Part shown: positions 62,326-64,000 of the stretch, in pieces
Numbering within the stretch: the stretch's first letter is position 1
How the letters are laid out: every line of letters begins with the position of its first letter
Assembly: GCF_040358255.1 (NCBI RefSeq)
Contig: NZ_CP132938.1
Span: 5,146,001-5,210,000, forward strand
DNA from: Tunturibacter gelidoferens
GTDB taxonomy: Bacteria > Acidobacteriota > Terriglobia > Terriglobales > Acidobacteriaceae
DNA length: 64,000 bases
Direction: 5' to 3'
Made by a program: the position numbers and the translations under genes
The notes under the pieces: generated by a model
What the model was told of the DNA's origin: nothing
What the model saw: only the letters and a program-made list of their open reading frames with translations
Databases searched by the model: none

Positions 62326-63921
62326 ATGGTAAGTGTTCTGTATCAATCGATTGAGACGTTGAGCCGCGACAAGGGAATCGAGCCGGCAGTTGTCGTAGGT
62401 GCCGTGGAAGACGCGATTGCGCTGGCCACGCGCAAGTATTACAAGACCCAGGAGAACATGCGCGCCGAGATGGACCGCGAAACCGGCGAGATTCGCGCCT
62501 ATGTCTTCAAGACCGTCGTCGAGACCCCCGAACAGGTCGAGGATGACATCAACCAGATGACACTCGAGCAGGCCCGCGAACTGGCCCCAGAGGTCGAGGT
62601 CGGCGGCGAACTGCGCTTCTACAAGGACACCACTCCACTCGGCCGCATCGCTGCCCAGATGGCCAAGCAGGTCATCTTCCAGAAGGTTCGCGAAGCCGAG
62701 CGCGACACCGTCTTCAACGAGTACAACCACCGCGCCGGCGAGGTCCTCAATGCCACCGTCAAGCGCCTCGAGCCGATGGACGTCATCTTCGACCTCGGCA
62801 AAGCCGAAGCCCGCATGCCCAAGCGCGAGCAATCACGTCTCGAGCAGTTCGCCGTCGGAGAACGCGTCCGCGTCGTCCTCCTTCGCGTCGACCGCGCCGC
62901 CAAGGGTCCCCAGGTCATCGTCTCTCGCGCCGCTCCAGCTCTCGTCCAAAACCTCTTCCAGTCCGAGGTTCCCGAGATCTACGACGGCACCGTCACCATC
63001 CGCGCCATCGCACGCGAAGCCGGCGAGCGTACCAAGATTGCCGTCATGAGCCGCGACAAAGACGTCGACCCCGTCGGCGCCTGCGTCGGCATGAAGGGCA
63101 TGCGCGTCCAGTCCATCATCCGCGAGCTGCGCGGCGAAAAGATCGACATCATCGAGTTCTCCGAAGAGATCACCACCTTCGCCGAGAAGGCCCTGCAGCC
63201 CGCCAAGGTCAGCCGGGTCTCCATCACCGACCTCGCCGACAAGCAGATCGAAGTCATCGTCGACGACACCCAGCTCTCGCTCGCCATCGGCAAGAAGGGC
63301 CAGAACGTCCGCCTCGCCGCCAAGCTCCTCCAATGGAAGATCGACATCAAGAGCGAAGAGGAGAAGCGTCAGGAGGTCGAGAGCCAGATGCAGGCCATGA
63401 GCGGCGGTCCGACCACGCCGATCGAGCAGGTCTCCGAGCTCGGCGAAGCCATCTTGGAGAAGCTCATCGCCGCCGGCATCACCACCGTCGAAGCCCTCGC
63501 CGACATGACCCCCGAACAGCTTGAAGAGGTTCCCGGCATCGGCGAAAAGACCGTCGAAAAGATCTCCGTCGCCGTTCGTCACTACTTCGGCCAGTACGAA
63601 GAAGGCGAAGATCGTCCCGCCCCGGCCCTCTCCGCTGCATCTGAAACGGAAGCAACAGAATCAGAGGAGGGCTCTATGGAAAAGACACCCGAGGCAATTC
63701 TCGCCGAAGAAGCGGGCGTCGGCACCGCACAAGAGGTCAACAACCTCTCGTCCGAAGACATCGCTAACGCAGAAGAGGCGGAATCCGCCACCGATGCCTT
63801 CTCGGACAACGATGCACGCGAAGAACAGATTGAGTTGGATAACGACACCGTAGACACCTTGGTTGACGAAGCCCAGGAGAACTCGGATGAAGGTATCGAC
63901 GATGGAAACGATCGTGGTTAG
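62326..63921 (+). CDS. nusA: Transcription termination/antitermination factor NusA
   Basis: A 531-residue protein. The N-terminal RNA-polymerase-binding domain has AVEDAIALATRKYYKTQENMRAEMDRETGEIRAYVFK. The S1 domain (about 130-200) and two KH domains follow, with AIGKKGQNVRLAAKLLQWKIDI. A helix-hairpin-helix segment (LEEVPGIGEKTVEKISVAV) comes next. The last 100 residues are an acidic tail rich in Glu, Asp and Asn, longer than usual. ATG 62326 has AAGGAAGAG about 7 bases upstream. infB, which normally follows, is not in the remaining 79 bases, so it could be just outside the window. Confidence 0.96.
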   Translation: MVSVLYQSIETLSRDKGIEPAVVVGAVEDAIALATRKYYKTQENMRAEMDRETGEIRAYVFKTVVETPEQVEDDINQMTLEQARELAPEVEVGGELRFYKDTTPLGRIAAQMAKQVIFQKVREAERDTVFNEYNHRAGEVLNATVKRLEPMDVIFDLGKAEARMPKREQSRLEQFAVGERVRVVLLRVDRAAKGPQVIVSRAAPALVQNLFQSEVPEIYDGTVTIRAIAREAGERTKIAVMSRDKDVDPVGACVGMKGMRVQSIIRELRGEKIDIIEFSEEITTFAEKALQPAKVSRVSITDLADKQIEVIVDDTQLSLAIGKKGQNVRLAAKLLQWKIDIKSEEEKRQEVESQMQAMSGGPTTPIEQVSELGEAILEKLIAAGITTVEALADMTPEQLEEVPGIGEKTVEKISVAVRHYFGQYEEGEDRPAPALSAASETEATESEEGSMEKTPEAILAEEAGVGTAQEVNNLSSEDIANAEEAESATDAFSDNDAREEQIELDNDTVDTLVDEAQENSDEGIDDGNDRG

Positions 63922-64000
63922 CCATTTCAACCACGCGCCACAGCATTCCCTGGATCAAGAACTCTCGAAATCCAGTGAGAGCACTTACAATAGAGATTCC

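Overview
The window looks like chromosomal DNA of an acidobacterium of the class Terriglobia (Granulicella/Edaphobacter/Terriglobus type). The grounds are high GC, very large Oar-like TonB receptors, a CRTAC1/ASPIC protein with multihaem cytochromes and TPR proteins, a BlaI/M56 pair beside an HtrA protease, and many short hairpin-rich intergenic repeats. This assignment comes from gene content, not from a marker-gene comparison. I see no prophage, insertion sequence, CRISPR array or rRNA.

Layout. 1-2154: the 3' end of an Oar-like outer-membrane receptor. 2307-8293 (minus): a secreted redox cluster of CRTAC1-type FG-GAP/ASPIC protein, pentahaem cytochrome with TPRs, small exported protein and TPR protein. 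8543-12156 (minus): a GH43-like glycosidase, then tyrosine catabolism genes fahA-hppD. 12406-16848 (minus): an RND efflux adaptor and pump. 17067-18022: a queuosine-precursor transporter and tRNA-Glu. 18385-25240: accessory and stress genes (DUF4239-like membrane protein, ArsR regulator divergent from two SDR oxidoreductases, DinB, a coupled small membrane protein and MFS exporter, an isochorismatase-type hydrolase divergent from a TetR regulator). 25309-32221: a glycan locus with a sugar-porter-like permease, a 34-residue membrane peptide, GH89 alpha-N-acetylglucosaminidase, a HGSNAT-like acetyltransferase and a PfkB kinase, followed by fdhD. 32283-35671 (minus): BlaI repressor, M56 protease and HtrA. 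36001-38058: an EAL/PAS phosphodiesterase. 38450-44501: ethanolamine ammonia-lyase genes eutB and eutC, separated by three minus-strand genes (lipocalin-like, phospholipase D-like, ABC exporter). 44627-53312: a second Oar-like receptor, M3 oligopeptidase, RibD/DHFR-like reductase and octahaem cytochrome. 53883-59323: DUF202 protein, ylxP-rbfA-nrnA, an ArnT-like glycosyltransferase and a GNAT protein. 59454-63921: DUF2277 protein, guaB, then rimP-nusA.

The most interesting signals are not genes. (1) A family of five intergenic elements of about 80-100 bp is built from consecutive short hairpins. One stem varies by compensatory changes between copies, and two copies form an inverted pair. (2) The operator-like sequence ACTAAT-N2-ATTAGT occurs in front of blaI and again inside the first codons of htrA, suggesting one regulon. 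(3) A leader between a good promoter and rimP-nusA carries a terminator hairpin and competing pairings, which suggests attenuation. (4) The usual rimP-nusA-infB-ylxP-rbfA-nrnA order is broken, with the ylxP block about 6 kb upstream of rimP. (5) Homologues of two consecutive lysosomal heparan-sulfate enzymes sit 3 bp apart. (6) Intergenic DNA near 53.4-53.7 kb holds a decayed fragment of the neighbouring cytochrome gene.

All assignments come from reading the sequence and recalling family motifs. No database search was run.
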